Of a DNA stretch of 46,634 nt, positions 32,541 to 41,612 are shown in pieces (within the stretch, counting starts at the first letter, position 1; each line of letters opens with the position of its first letter). Source of the stretch: Ga0077527 sp038106575. GTDB lineage: Bacteria > Pseudomonadota > Gammaproteobacteria > Burkholderiales > SG8-41. Made by a program: the position numbers and the translations under genes. The notes beneath the pieces were generated by a model, which saw only the letters and a list, made by a program, of their open reading frames with translations, was not told the DNA's origin and searched no databases. The stretch lies in contig JAYOED010000014.1 in NCBI GenBank assembly GCA_038106575.1, positions 1 to 46,634 of the forward strand, given 5' to 3'.

Positions 32541-33647
32541 ATGCGCAGTAAGTCCGGTGCTGCTGCGGGGAAATTTGCCGTGGCGTTGACTGTCTGGCAG
32601 AAACGGCACGGGAGACATGATCTGCCGTGGCAAAACACGTGCGATCCATATGCTGTGTGGATTTCTGAAATAATGCTGCAACAAACGCAGGTTGCTGCCG
32701 TGATCCCTTACTACCGGCGGTTTCTCGGGCGATTCCCTTCTCTGGAGGTGCTTGCAGGGGCGCCGCTAGACGATGTGCTGGCGTTGTGGAGCGGGCTCGG
32801 CTATTACTCCCGGGCGCGCAACCTGCATCGCGCGGCACTGACCGTGATGGCTGATCACGATGGTAATTTTCCGAAGACACTGGAATCGATCATGGCCTTG
32901 CCGGGCATCGGGCGCTCGACGGCAGCAGCGATTTTGGTATTTGCATTCGGCAGGCGCAGCGCGATTCTTGACGGCAATGTCAAACGGGTGCTGGCCAGGG
33001 TGTGCGGCATATCCGGTTATCCCGGGAAAAACGCGGTTGCTGCAAGGTTGTGGAGTGCGGCGGACTCTCTGCTGCCCGTACGCGGTCTGCGCCCTTATAC
33101 ACAGGGTTTGATGGACCTTGGCGCTACGGTTTGCCTGCGACGCAACCCCCTTTGCGATGAATGCCCGGTAAGCAACCTGTGCGTTGCCCGCAAGACCGGG
33201 CGCGTGGCGGAATTCCCCGAGCTCCGGCCGCGTAAGACCCTGCCCCAGAAACGCACGATGATGCTGGTATTGCGGCGTGCCGGAGACATTCTGCTGGAGA
33301 AACGGCCGGTGCCTGGTATCTGGGGTGGTTTGTGGTGTTTTCCTGAGGCGGGTATTGATGCCGATATTGTCGAGATCTGCGCGCAACGTTACGGTGCAGA
33401 GGTGACTGCTGATCAATCCCTGCCGCTGATAGACCATGGCTTTACCCATTTCAGGCTTGATATCCTGCCGCAGCCGGCGACAGTTTTTGCATGGCCTCAA
33501 CGCGTAGAATCGCCGGAGAGGCTGTGGATTTCTCCGGAGGATGCGTTGCATGCCGCCGTGCCAAAACCGGTGCGCGTCATCATCGAACGACTTGTAAACG
33601 GTGACAGCGCATTGCGAAAAAAGAGGAACGGACAGGGTCGCCCATGA
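32541..33647 (+). CDS. mutY: Adenine DNA glycosylase
   Basis: A 368-residue MutY that removes A mispaired with 8-oxoG. Catalytic Glu43 (SEIMLQQTQ) and Asp145 (LDGNVKRVLAR) are present, the helix-hairpin-helix LPGIGRSTA at 121-129, and the 4Fe-4S ligands Cys199, Cys206, Cys209 and Cys215. The C-terminal NUDIX-like 8-oxoG recognition domain follows (about 235-350). The start is placed at ATG 32541; a TTG 54 nt upstream is less likely. Its stop overlaps the next start by ATGA. Confidence 0.95.
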   Translation: MRSKSGAAAGKFAVALTVWQKRHGRHDLPWQNTCDPYAVWISEIMLQQTQVAAVIPYYRRFLGRFPSLEVLAGAPLDDVLALWSGLGYYSRARNLHRAALTVMADHDGNFPKTLESIMALPGIGRSTAAAILVFAFGRRSAILDGNVKRVLARVCGISGYPGKNAVAARLWSAADSLLPVRGLRPYTQGLMDLGATVCLRRNPLCDECPVSNLCVARKTGRVAEFPELRPRKTLPQKRTMMLVLRRAGDILLEKRPVPGIWGGLWCFPEAGIDADIVEICAQRYGAEVTADQSLPLIDHGFTHFRLDILPQPATVFAWPQRVESPERLWISPEDALHAAVPKPVRVIIERLVNGDSALRKKRNGQGRP

Positions 33648-34324
33648 ATGGACCGGTTTCTACCGATTGGCGTGATGTCAGCGCCTGGCGCAAGGCGCAG
33701 CGCGAATCGTGGATCGCCTGGCGGGGTGAGGTTCCGGACAATCAACGGGTCGAATGGGATCTGCGCATCACGAGATGGCTGCGTCCGCTGCTGGACAAGC
33801 CGCAGGGCATGGTCATCGGATTCTGCTGGCCGTACAAGGCGGAGTTCGATGCACGGTTTGCTGTGCGGCACTGGCGTGATCAGGGTGCGCTGGCGGCGTT
33901 GCCCGAAGTCGTTAGCAAGGGCAAGCCGTTGCGTTTTCGCCGCTGGTGGCCCGGCGTGCCAATGACCCGCGGGGTTTACGATATTCCATTGCCCGACGGC
34001 ACCCCGGAAGAAGTGCCGGATGTCGCCATCGTGCCGATGAACGCCCATGACGGAAGAGGTTACCGGCTTGGCTACGGCGGCGGTTTTTTCGACCGCACCC
34101 TGGCTGTGCTGGAGCGACGTGTTGTTGCGATCGGAGTGACGTACGCGGCGTGCCGCGTTTCTAGCATCGTGCCTCAGCAACACGATATGCCAATGGATCT
34201 AGTAGTCACTGAAGCCGGTGTGCAAAGGGCGGGTGGCGAGCCTCTGGCCAAGCTGGAGCTAACGGATGCCGTGGACCATGTGCGACAACTGATGTGCCAG
34301 CGCGGCCTGCCGAGAAATCAATAA
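33644..34324 (+). CDS. fau: 5-formyltetrahydrofolate cyclo-ligase family protein
   Basis: 226 residues of the MTHFS fold, an ATP-dependent enzyme converting 5-formyl-THF to 5,10-methenyl-THF. The YRLGYGGGFFDRTL motif (about 140-153) and N-terminal WRKAQR basic segment fit. It overlaps mutY by 4 nt. It is somewhat longer than the usual 190-200 residues, mainly at the C-terminus. It is convergent with the LON-domain gene across a 21-bp AT-rich gap. Confidence 0.88.
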   Translation: MNGPVSTDWRDVSAWRKAQRESWIAWRGEVPDNQRVEWDLRITRWLRPLLDKPQGMVIGFCWPYKAEFDARFAVRHWRDQGALAALPEVVSKGKPLRFRRWWPGVPMTRGVYDIPLPDGTPEEVPDVAIVPMNAHDGRGYRLGYGGGFFDRTLAVLERRVVAIGVTYAACRVSSIVPQQHDMPMDLVVTEAGVQRAGGEPLAKLELTDAVDHVRQLMCQRGLPRNQ

Positions 34325-34345
34325 ATATCTATTTTTATTTATATT

Positions 34346-34933
34346 TCAAATAATTCCGTAAGCCAGCAGCAATTTGCGCATCTGGCCCAGACGCAGTGCA
34401 GTGTTGGTTTCTTCGAGTAATGCCTGCTTTTCATGGGGTGTGATCGGCAGGATTTCAGCAAGCCGGTAGCTGATCCATACCGGATCATCCATCTGTAACG
34501 GCCCCGGGGTAGCGGCAGGGCCTGCGCGCTCTAAAGCCATGCGCAACACCTCCTGACAGACCTCGTCCATGGCGATCGGATGTGTTGGTTCAGGGAGCGG
34601 CTGGCAGCGTGCGGTGAGCAGCCCGTTAGCGGTGACGGCGGTCTCGATGATGCTTAAACGTTCATGGCCACGCGCAAGCACGGTGAACATATTGGGGTGG
34701 GGTACTTCCCATTGCTCAATGCGGGCGATACAGCCCACTGAGTAGGGTGTAGCAGGGGTACCGACCTCCTGGCCTTCGCGGATTAGGCATACGCCGAACG
34801 GAGTGGAGTCGCGCAGGCAGGCCTTGGTCATCGCGACATAGCGCTGCTCGAAGATTTTCAGCGGCAGTAGACCGCCCGGAAACAGCACCGTGCCCAGCGG
34901 GAACAGCGGCAGGGTCTGCAGTCCGGTGGTCAC
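34346..34933 (-). CDS. LON substrate-binding-domain protein
   Basis: A 195-residue stand-alone N-terminal LON domain (LPLFPLGTVLFPGGLLPLKIFEQRY opening), without the AAA+ or protease parts. The role of such proteins is not established; protein-interaction or degradation-adaptor functions have been suggested. Its ATG overlaps the rapZ stop (ATGA), and it is the last gene of the leftward kdsD-to-rapZ block. Confidence 0.92.
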   Translation of the reverse strand: MTTGLQTLPLFPLGTVLFPGGLLPLKIFEQRYVAMTKACLRDSTPFGVCLIREGQEVGTPATPYSVGCIARIEQWEVPHPNMFTVLARGHERLSIIETAVTANGLLTARCQPLPEPTHPIAMDEVCQEVLRMALERAGPAATPGPLQMDDPVWISYRLAEILPITPHEKQALLEETNTALRLGQMRKLLLAYGII

Positions 34934-35769
34934 GATCCCAGTTCGCGATGGCGCACCAGAACGCGTGTACTGTCGCGAAAATGAGCAGCTAGGGTTTCAG
35001 CAAAGAAGACCGAACGATGGCGACCGCCCGTGCAGCCGATGGCGACGGTCAGGTAGCTGCGGTTGTCGCGCTCGAGAGCGGGCAACCAATCGGATATGAA
35101 GCGGCGGATGTCATCGAGCATGCGCACTGCGTCCGGAACTGAACGCATGAATTCGGCAACCGGCGCGTCACAGCCGGTCAGTAGCCGCAACCGCGTGTCG
35201 TAGTGCGGATTGGGCAGGCAACGCACGTCGAACACGAAATCGGCATCCAGCGGGATGCCGTGCTTGAACCCGAACGATTCAAACATTAGCGCGATCCCGG
35301 TGCGCGGCAGGGCGGCGAAGTCCCGGATCCAGTTGCGCAGCGTATTGGGAGCCAGATCACTGGTATCGATGCGGTGCGCAATGCCAGAGATGCCGGCCAC
35401 TAGTTCGCGTTCACGGGCGATGCACTCCGGAAGGGTAAGTCCGTCCAGAGACAAAGGGTGGCGCCGCCGTGTTTCCGAAAACCGCTTGATCAGCGTGTCC
35501 GATTTCGATTCGAGAAACACGATCCTGGTGTCGATGCTGTTTTTGCGCAGTTGTTCTACCAGTGCCGGCAACCCGGACACGGCTGTGCCAGTGCGCGCAT
35601 CAATAGTCAGCGCGACGCGGTCATGCCTGGAAGTCTGCAGGGTATTGACCAGTTTTTCCACAAGTTTCACCGGCAGGTTGTCTACACAGTAATATCCGGC
35701 ATCCTCCAGTACGGCCAAAGCAACACTTTTGCCAGAACCCGATAGTCCGCTGATCAAGATGAGTTGCAT
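34930..35769 (-). CDS. rapZ: RNase adapter / nucleotide-binding protein RapZ
   Basis: 279 residues. Walker A GLSGSGKS (8-15), the conserved DxR-like middle FDVRCLPNPHYD and the C-terminal GCTGGRHRSVFFAE motif that forms the regulatory domain. In enterobacteria it guides RNase E to GlmZ-type sRNAs to control amino-sugar synthesis. It starts 11 bp after hprK, a frequent arrangement in beta- and alphaproteobacteria. Confidence 0.95.
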   Translation of the reverse strand: MQLILISGLSGSGKSVALAVLEDAGYYCVDNLPVKLVEKLVNTLQTSRHDRVALTIDARTGTAVSGLPALVEQLRKNSIDTRIVFLESKSDTLIKRFSETRRRHPLSLDGLTLPECIARERELVAGISGIAHRIDTSDLAPNTLRNWIRDFAALPRTGIALMFESFGFKHGIPLDADFVFDVRCLPNPHYDTRLRLLTGCDAPVAEFMRSVPDAVRMLDDIRRFISDWLPALERDNRSYLTVAIGCTGGRHRSVFFAETLAAHFRDSTRVLVRHRELGS

Positions 35770-35780
35770 GTCGTGCCGGG

Positions 35781-36725
35781 TCAGTCTTTCCGGTTGGTCA
35801 TGGATTGCGCCTGTCGCTCTATGAATTCAAGGGTGCTGTCCCGGCCGCGCATCTGCAGTACGTAGCTTCTCACCGCAGCCTCTGTCAGTACGGCGAGATT
35901 TCGCCCTGCAGCGACGGGTATGGTGACCTTGCGGATTTCGACGTCCATCAGGGATTCCGTGCCGGGTTTCAGCGGCAGCCGCTCAAGGTAAGTCAAGTCT
36001 GTTCCTGACGGGCGCTCCAGGTGTACGATCAGCTTGACGTTCTTGCGCGGACGCAGCGCGGCTTCGCCGAAAATGGTGCGGATGTTTAGCACACCAAGTC
36101 CTCGCACTTCCAGAAAATCGCGCAACATGGGCGGACAGCGGCCTTCAATGCTTTCGGGTCCCATGCGGTAGAGTTCGACGACGTCATCGGCGATCAAGCC
36201 GCTGCCGCGGCTTATAAGTTCCAGTGCAAGTTCACTCTTGCCGACTCCGGAGTCTCCGGTGATCAGCACGCCAACCCCGAGTACATCGAGAAAAACCCCG
36301 TGAACCGTGGTGGAGTCTGCAAGGGATCGCGCGAGATGTGGACGCAATATCCACATCAGCTCGACGCTGGCGATTGGAGAGGAAAACAGTGGAGTGCGAG
36401 TATTTTCTGCGACATCGATCAGAGCTTGCGGTATTGCATTTGCTCCGGCGACGATGAAGCATGCCAGTTCCCGGGTCGCGACAAGCCGCAATTTCTCGCG
36501 GCAATCTGCGGCGTCCAGCCCGTTAAGGTAATCAACTTCGGAATTGCCTAGCACCTGGATCAGGTTGGGATGGATGAAATTGAGGTGGCCAACAAGACCC
36601 TTGGAGGAATCCTTGGTCAGTTCACTGTCAATACCTTTGCTGGCGCCATATCTGCCAGCCACCCAGGTCAGGTCGAGTTTTTTTCGGGTTTCCTCAAACA
36701 GCTGGGCTATGCTGACCTGCGGCAT
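35781..36725 (-). CDS. hprK: HPr kinase/phosphorylase
   Basis: 314 residues with Walker A GDSGVGKS (157-164), the preceding catalytic His142 (VHGVFLDV) and the HprK signature GLGVLNIRTIFGE. It phosphorylates and dephosphorylates HPr on serine in the nitrogen-type PTS of proteobacteria. An ATG at 36725 (MPQVSIAQLF) is preferred to a TTG at 36746; it overlaps ptsN by 32 nt. No HPr, EI or EIIA-Man gene lies beside it here, so the rest of the system must be elsewhere. Confidence 0.95.
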   Translation of the reverse strand: MPQVSIAQLFEETRKKLDLTWVAGRYGASKGIDSELTKDSSKGLVGHLNFIHPNLIQVLGNSEVDYLNGLDAADCREKLRLVATRELACFIVAGANAIPQALIDVAENTRTPLFSSPIASVELMWILRPHLARSLADSTTVHGVFLDVLGVGVLITGDSGVGKSELALELISRGSGLIADDVVELYRMGPESIEGRCPPMLRDFLEVRGLGVLNIRTIFGEAALRPRKNVKLIVHLERPSGTDLTYLERLPLKPGTESLMDVEIRKVTIPVAAGRNLAVLTEAAVRSYVLQMRGRDSTLEFIERQAQSMTNRKD

Positions 36726-37179
36726 TGGGTTCCCACTCCGTGACAAGTTTCTGCAATTCGTCTGCCGATTCGGCGATCAGCAGCTTTTCGCGAAAGCTTT
36801 TGTCGCAGAACATCTGTGCAAGCTCCGAGAGTATCTGAAGGTGTTCGTCCGTAGCCCGTTGGGGCACAAGCAGCACGAAGACCAGTTTGACATTCTGACC
36901 GTCCGGCGCATCGAAGGGCACCGGATTGAGGATACGGATCATCGCTCCGGTAGCGGCCCGCAGGTTCTTGATGCGCCCGTGTGGGATTGCGACGCCTTGT
37001 CCCAAACCGGTTGAGCCCAGTTTTTCCCGGGAGAAGAGGCTGTCAAAAACCAGATTGCGGGAGATTTGCTCATTATTTTCGAACAGCAGACCGGCTTGCT
37101 CGAAGACGCGCTTTTTACTGGTCAGGTCGGCATCGAGAAGGATGTTGCTTGATGGCAAAAGCTTGGCAATCAGGTTCAT
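36694..37179 (-). CDS. ptsN: Nitrogen-regulatory PTS EIIA component
   Basis: 161 residues, EIIA-Ntr. Phospho-acceptor His67 in GVAIPHGRI, with the later KLVFVLLVPQ and HLQILSELAQMF segments. It links PTS-Ntr phosphorylation to potassium, nitrogen and ppGpp control. It sits between hpf and hprK, downstream of rpoN, its classical position. Confidence 0.96.
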   Translation of the reverse strand: MNLIAKLLPSSNILLDADLTSKKRVFEQAGLLFENNEQISRNLVFDSLFSREKLGSTGLGQGVAIPHGRIKNLRAATGAMIRILNPVPFDAPDGQNVKLVFVLLVPQRATDEHLQILSELAQMFCDKSFREKLLIAESADELQKLVTEWEPNAAGQHSPAV

Positions 37180-37211
37180 GATCGATGATTAGCTGTTCTT
37201 GGAGAATCAGG

Positions 37212-37538
37212 TTAGTTCGTCAACTGGTGCTTGATGGGTGCCGAATCGTGGCGATGCGCGATGGTTTTGCCTTTGTGTTTAAGAATCGCGCGATCCAGTT
37301 TGCCGACCAGATGATCAATGGCGACATACATGTCTTCGCCATGTGCTTCGCAGAATATTTCCTTTCCACGCAGGTGCACCGTGGCTTCGACCTGGTGTAT
37401 CAGCTTTTCCACGGTCATGATTACGTTGACGTCGATCACGTGATCAAAATGCGTCTTGATCTTATCAAGCTTGTTGGCAACGTGGTCACGAATTGCCGGC
37501 GTAATATGCAGGTGATGTCCCGTCAGGTGCAGGTTCAT
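37212..37538 (-). CDS. hpf: Ribosome hibernation promoting factor, short form
   Basis: 108 residues, MNLHLTGHHLHITPAIRDHV opening and the basic ribosome-contacting surface. It lacks the long C-terminal dimerisation domain, so it is the short HPF type that acts with RMF where RMF exists. It starts 13 bp after rpoN. The C-tail is His-rich. Confidence 0.95.
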   Translation of the reverse strand: MNLHLTGHHLHITPAIRDHVANKLDKIKTHFDHVIDVNVIMTVEKLIHQVEATVHLRGKEIFCEAHGEDMYVAIDHLVGKLDRAILKHKGKTIAHRHDSAPIKHQLTN

Positions 37539-37551
37539 ATCATCTCCTCGG

Positions 37552-39000
37552 TTAAAGGGTTTTTCTGAGACTTACCGGAAGTATCTGCAGTGACCCCCGG
37601 TATTTTGCAATGGTTCGCCTCGCCACGACTATACCCTGCTGGCCAAGCAGTTCCGAAATCTGGCCGTCGCTCAGGGGTGATCGGGTATTTTCAGCGCTGA
37701 CGAGTTTTTTGATCAGAGCGCGGATGGCCGTACTTGAGGCCGCACCGCCGGTTTCCGTCGAAACATGGCTCCCGAAAAAATACTTCAATTCGAAAATTCC
37801 GCGGGGTGTGTGCATGAATTTATTGGTGGTTACCCGGGATATGGTCGATTCGTGTAGTCCCAGGGTATCGGCAATTTCCCTCATTACCAGCGGGCGCATG
37901 GCGACTTCACCGTGTTCAAGGAAGTTGCGCTGCCGATCCACTATCTCTTTTGAAACCCGCAGGATGGTTTCGAATCGTTGCTGAACATTTTTGATCAGCC
38001 ACCTGGCTTCCTGAAGCTGGGTGGTGAGCTGCTGGGAATTCGCGCCGCGATTGCGTTTCAGGATTTCGACATAGAGATGGTTTACGCGTAGGCGCGGCAT
38101 TGCATCCGTATTCAGCGATGCAACCCATACGTCATTGACCTTGCGCACGATGACGTCCGCAATGACGTATCGGGTTTCTTCCGATAAAAAGTCGCGACCA
38201 GGTTTCGGATTAAGGCTGGTGATGAGCTTTTGCACTGAATGCAGGTAGGATTCGTCACACTTGAGTATCCGCTTGAGTTTGGTGAAGTCTTTTGCGGCAA
38301 GCATGTCAAGGTGGTTTTGCACGATGTCCAGTGCGGCATCCCGGTAAGGCGTGTCGTCAGGGAGCGTCTTCAGCTGCAATGCGAGACATTCGGAGAGGTT
38401 TCGTGCCCCCACCCCCGGTGGATCCATGTGCTGCAGGTGCTGCAGGGCGATGGATAATTCTTCCGGAGCAACATCGAGTTCCGGCGGAAGCATTAAGCCA
38501 ATTTCTTCGAGAGATTGCGAAAGATAACCGTCGTCATCCAGGGAATCCACCAGCAGTCTGAGCAGTTGTTTGTCCCTGTCGGAAAGGTGCAGTAGGTAAA
38601 CCTGTCCCGCAAGGTGGGTACGCAAACTTGCCGGCTGCTCGGCTAAAGGTGGGAATTCGTCATCCTCGGATTCCGAGCCACCGCCGCCGCGGTCGAAGGT
38701 AATGCCGTCAAGCACCCCTGGCGCGGCACCGTCCTCGCTTGAAGATGGCAACTCGGTCTCGGAGGAGTCGCGGGTTTTGGTGGAATCAGCGGCGGCATGA
38801 GCAGTGTCACCATTCCCTGGCGGGGGCAGGGTGAGCTCCGATGCCATGTCTTCCCGTTCAAGCAGCGGGTTATCCTGCAGCAGCCTCTCGATTTCCTGGT
38901 TGAGTTCAAGCGTTGACAGCTGCAGCACCTTGATCGACTGCTGTAAATGCGGCGTCAGCGTGAGGTGCTGCGAGAGTTTGAGTTGTAGCGAATGTTTCAT
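37552..39000 (-). CDS. rpoN: RNA polymerase sigma-54 factor
   Basis: 482 residues. The Gln/Leu-rich activator-interacting region I (1-50), an acidic low-complexity region II (about 50-120), the core-binding domain, the helix-turn-helix, and the C-terminal RpoN box ARRTIAKYR that reads the -24 element. It directs transcription needing enhancer-binding proteins, for example nitrogen genes. It starts 65 bp after lptB, the largest gap but one in this block. Confidence 0.97.
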   Translation of the reverse strand: MKHSLQLKLSQHLTLTPHLQQSIKVLQLSTLELNQEIERLLQDNPLLEREDMASELTLPPPGNGDTAHAAADSTKTRDSSETELPSSSEDGAAPGVLDGITFDRGGGGSESEDDEFPPLAEQPASLRTHLAGQVYLLHLSDRDKQLLRLLVDSLDDDGYLSQSLEEIGLMLPPELDVAPEELSIALQHLQHMDPPGVGARNLSECLALQLKTLPDDTPYRDAALDIVQNHLDMLAAKDFTKLKRILKCDESYLHSVQKLITSLNPKPGRDFLSEETRYVIADVIVRKVNDVWVASLNTDAMPRLRVNHLYVEILKRNRGANSQQLTTQLQEARWLIKNVQQRFETILRVSKEIVDRQRNFLEHGEVAMRPLVMREIADTLGLHESTISRVTTNKFMHTPRGIFELKYFFGSHVSTETGGAASSTAIRALIKKLVSAENTRSPLSDGQISELLGQQGIVVARRTIAKYRGSLQILPVSLRKTL

Positions 39001-39065
39001 TCAGGTCCGGATACAGGAAATCGCATTCCGGGGATACGCCGGCGCGCTACGCGCTTCGTTCTAGG

Positions 39066-39854
39066 TCAGAGGCGAAAATGTTCACCGAGGTAAACCTTGC
39101 GGACGCTTTCATTATAAACGATCTCGTCGGGCTTGCCGTAGGCCAGGACCATGCCGTCATTGATAATATAGGCGCGGTCACAAATGCCCAGGGTTTCCCT
39201 TACATTGTGGTCGGTGATCAGGACACCGATGCCGCGCGCTTTCAGGAATCCGATGATATTCTGGATTTCAATAACGGCAATGGGGTCCACGCCGGCAAAG
39301 GGTTCGTCCAGCAGTATGAAGCGGGGCTCAGTAGCCAGGGCGCGGGCGATTTCCACGCGCCTGCGCTCACCGCCGGAAAGGCTGATGGCGGGATTGTTGC
39401 GCAAATGTCCGACGTGCAGATCCTGTAGAAGCGTATCGAGTCTGGTTTCGATCGTTGTTGGATCGGTGTGATAAAGCTCGAGGATTGCACGAACATTGTC
39501 CGCCACGGAAAGACGTCTGAATATCGAAGCTTCCTGGGGTAGGTAACTCAGGCCGAGGCGCGCACGGCGGTGCATGGGCATGTGCGTCAGCCGCGTCTGG
39601 TCGAGGTGGAGCTCGCCGCCGTCCATTGCGACCAGCCCGACCATCATGTAGAAACAGGTGGTCTTGCCTGCCCCGTTCGGCCCGAGCAATCCGATCACTT
39701 CTCCGCTGCGAACTTCCAGTGAAACATCCTTGACGACGGTTCGAGCGCGATAGCGCTTTTTCAGCCCCTCCGACTTGAGCACAAAGCCGCCCGCAGCTTG
39801 CTGTGCGGATGTTGTGGTGTTGTTGCTGTCTGACGATTTAATCACGGTATCCAC
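39066..39854 (-). CDS. lptB: LPS export ABC transporter ATPase
   Basis: 262 residues. Walker A GPNGAGKTT, signature LSGGERRR, Walker B FILLDEPFAGVDP and the H-loop TDHNVRE. It powers LPS extraction from the inner membrane with LptFG, which are not in the window. The first 25 residues are a Ser/Thr/Asn-rich extension before the conserved core, longer than in E. coli. It starts 9 bp after lptA. Confidence 0.96.
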   Translation of the reverse strand: MDTVIKSSDSNNTTTSAQQAAGGFVLKSEGLKKRYRARTVVKDVSLEVRSGEVIGLLGPNGAGKTTCFYMMVGLVAMDGGELHLDQTRLTHMPMHRRARLGLSYLPQEASIFRRLSVADNVRAILELYHTDPTTIETRLDTLLQDLHVGHLRNNPAISLSGGERRRVEIARALATEPRFILLDEPFAGVDPIAVIEIQNIIGFLKARGIGVLITDHNVRETLGICDRAYIINDGMVLAYGKPDEIVYNESVRKVYLGEHFRL

Positions 39855-39863
39855 GCGGTATGT

Positions 39864-40481
39864 TCAGGGCTGACGGAGCGCGTTGCTGTCTGTCTGCGGC
39901 GTGGATGCCGGCTTGGTGGCCGGTTTATCCTTTGACTTGGGTTGCAGTATTGCCCGGACCCTTCCGTCCGAGCCGGACGCGGTCGGCTGACTGCTGCCGG
40001 TCACCCGAAAGAACTCGGTGATGGCGTCGTAGGATATGTAATTGCCGATGACCTCGTCTTCGCCCTTTTTCATCATTGCGCGATCGAACATCTGTATTTT
40101 TTCGGCACGTCCGTCGTATTCAATGCGTTTAGCCCAACCTTCAATGAACTCGTCATAGCCTTCGCGCTTCTGGCGGAAGTTGGCAAGGTTGCCCCAGATC
40201 ACACCGCTCTTGAATCCCTGGCTGTCCTGACGTACCTGCATGCGATCGCCGCGAATGATTAGCGTTCCCTGTGTGAGTATTACGCGGCCCTCGAAATTGG
40301 CGATCTGCTTGGCATCGTCCACCGTGACGCGATCGGCTTCGATATTGATCGGTTTTTCACGATCGGCCTTTTCGGCATGCGCGCCATAAGCGTACAGTAA
40401 CCCAAGCGCAAGTAAAACGCAGACTGCCGACAATTGCGGACCACTTCGCTTATTTGCGGGCTGCCGCACGTTGGGGATCAT
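39864..40481 (-). CDS. lptA: LPS transport periplasmic protein LptA
   Basis: 205 residues. Signal peptide about 1-36 (hydrophobic CVLLALGLLYAYGAHA), then the OstA/LptA beta-jellyroll start KPINIEADRVTVDDAKQIA and ANFEGRVILTQGTL. It forms the periplasmic LPS bridge. An ATG at 40481 lies inside the end of lptC (32-nt overlap) with AAAGG upstream; an earlier in-frame start at 40529 is less likely. The Lys/Pro/Ser C-tail is variable in the family. Confidence 0.9.
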   Translation of the reverse strand: MIPNVRQPANKRSGPQLSAVCVLLALGLLYAYGAHAEKADREKPINIEADRVTVDDAKQIANFEGRVILTQGTLIIRGDRMQVRQDSQGFKSGVIWGNLANFRQKREGYDEFIEGWAKRIEYDGRAEKIQMFDRAMMKKGEDEVIGNYISYDAITEFFRVTGSSQPTASGSDGRVRAILQPKSKDKPATKPASTPQTDSNALRQP

Positions 40482-41034
40482 GGTAAGTGCCTTTGAAGCC
40501 AGAAAAAAACTTGACGATACGCGTTTCACTGTTCATTTCCAAGCCGATGGCATGGGCAACCGTAAGGGCGTCAACGATGGTGACGGGTTTGTCGGTGCGT
40601 GCCAGATTCTCGTCAGGGATGACGTGAAGATAACTGGTCGTAAGCACCAGCTCGCTCCGATTTGCATAGGCTGCGCGCGACGCCCGCACGTCGGTCTCGA
40701 AATAGAGATCTTCTCCGTCGCTAGAAACCCGAGCCGTGCGCGAAGTGATGGTTGTTAGTCCGCGCGAAGATGAATTGCTGACAAAACGCGGAGATTCGAG
40801 CAATGTCATGTCGTCATCAGGAAAATGGGTTATGCGACCGGCGTATAGGGTGTGTTTGATTTCGCCATCCGCAGCCATGCGGCGCGCCACAACGTTTTCG
40901 ATAATGTAATCGGGGTCGTGGCTCTTCACCGTGTTAACCTTCGAGTCTTGCCGTACGGCCCGGTCAAGCCAGAACGTCAGGCTGGCGAGGACCGCAAGCA
41001 GCAGCAGCGGGAAAAATTGTACAAACTTAGTCAT
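40450..41034 (-). CDS. lptC: LPS export protein LptC
   Basis: 194 residues. An uncleaved N-terminal membrane helix (about 6-22, FFPLLLLAVLASLTFWL) and the periplasmic LptC fold, with DPDYIIENVVARRM and LLESPRF strands. It receives LPS from LptB2FG and passes it to LptA. It starts 4 bp after kdsC and overlaps lptA. Confidence 0.9.
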   Translation of the reverse strand: MTKFVQFFPLLLLAVLASLTFWLDRAVRQDSKVNTVKSHDPDYIIENVVARRMAADGEIKHTLYAGRITHFPDDDMTLLESPRFVSNSSSRGLTTITSRTARVSSDGEDLYFETDVRASRAAYANRSELVLTTSYLHVIPDENLARTDKPVTIVDALTVAHAIGLEMNSETRIVKFFSGFKGTYHDPQRAAARK

Positions 41035-41038
41035 GGCG

Positions 41039-41566
41039 TCAGGATGCTTTACGTTTCCATCCGCTTCCTGATTGCCATGAAAGTGCCATATGGCAGTGCA
41101 GAATCATTTCACACAATTCCCTGACGGCACCGCGGCCACCGGTTGCGCGGGTGACGTAAGCGGCATGGCGTTTTAGCGTTGCCGGCGCACCGGAGACCGT
41201 GGCGGGGAAACTGCAGTGCTGCATGGCGGGCAGATCGACGAGGTCGTCGCCAAGAAAGGCCGTCGCACTGGCCGCAATTCCGGTTTGTTTCAGCAGGGAC
41301 TTGAGCGCGGCAAGCTTGTCCGATTCGCCCTGCATCAGGTAACTGATGCCAAGATCTTCGGCGCGCAGGCGCACACTGTCTGCCTTGCGGCTGGTGATGA
41401 TCGCAACCTTGATGCCCGCATCCTGCAGCATCCTGATACCCATGCCGTCACGCACATCAAATGCTTTCATGGCATCACCGTCACCGGAATAATAGATCCG
41501 GCCGTCAGTCAGCACCCCGTCAACGTCAAAAGCCGCTAAACCGACACGAGCTGCCGTGGAAAACAT
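41039..41566 (-). CDS. kdsC: KDO-8-phosphate phosphatase
   Basis: 175 residues of the C0 HAD class. Nucleophile Asp14 and Asp16 in FDVDGVLTDG, SRKADSVRLRA as motif II/III, and FLGDDLVDLPAM as motif IV. It releases phosphate from KDO-8-P in LPS inner-core synthesis. Normal length, 46 bp after kdsD. Confidence 0.96.
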   Translation of the reverse strand: MFSTAARVGLAAFDVDGVLTDGRIYYSGDGDAMKAFDVRDGMGIRMLQDAGIKVAIITSRKADSVRLRAEDLGISYLMQGESDKLAALKSLLKQTGIAASATAFLGDDLVDLPAMQHCSFPATVSGAPATLKRHAAYVTRATGGRGAVRELCEMILHCHMALSWQSGSGWKRKAS

Positions 41567-41612
41567 GATCAGTTGGCCGGCAGCGAAGAACAGCGGATCG
41601 GGTACATGTCCG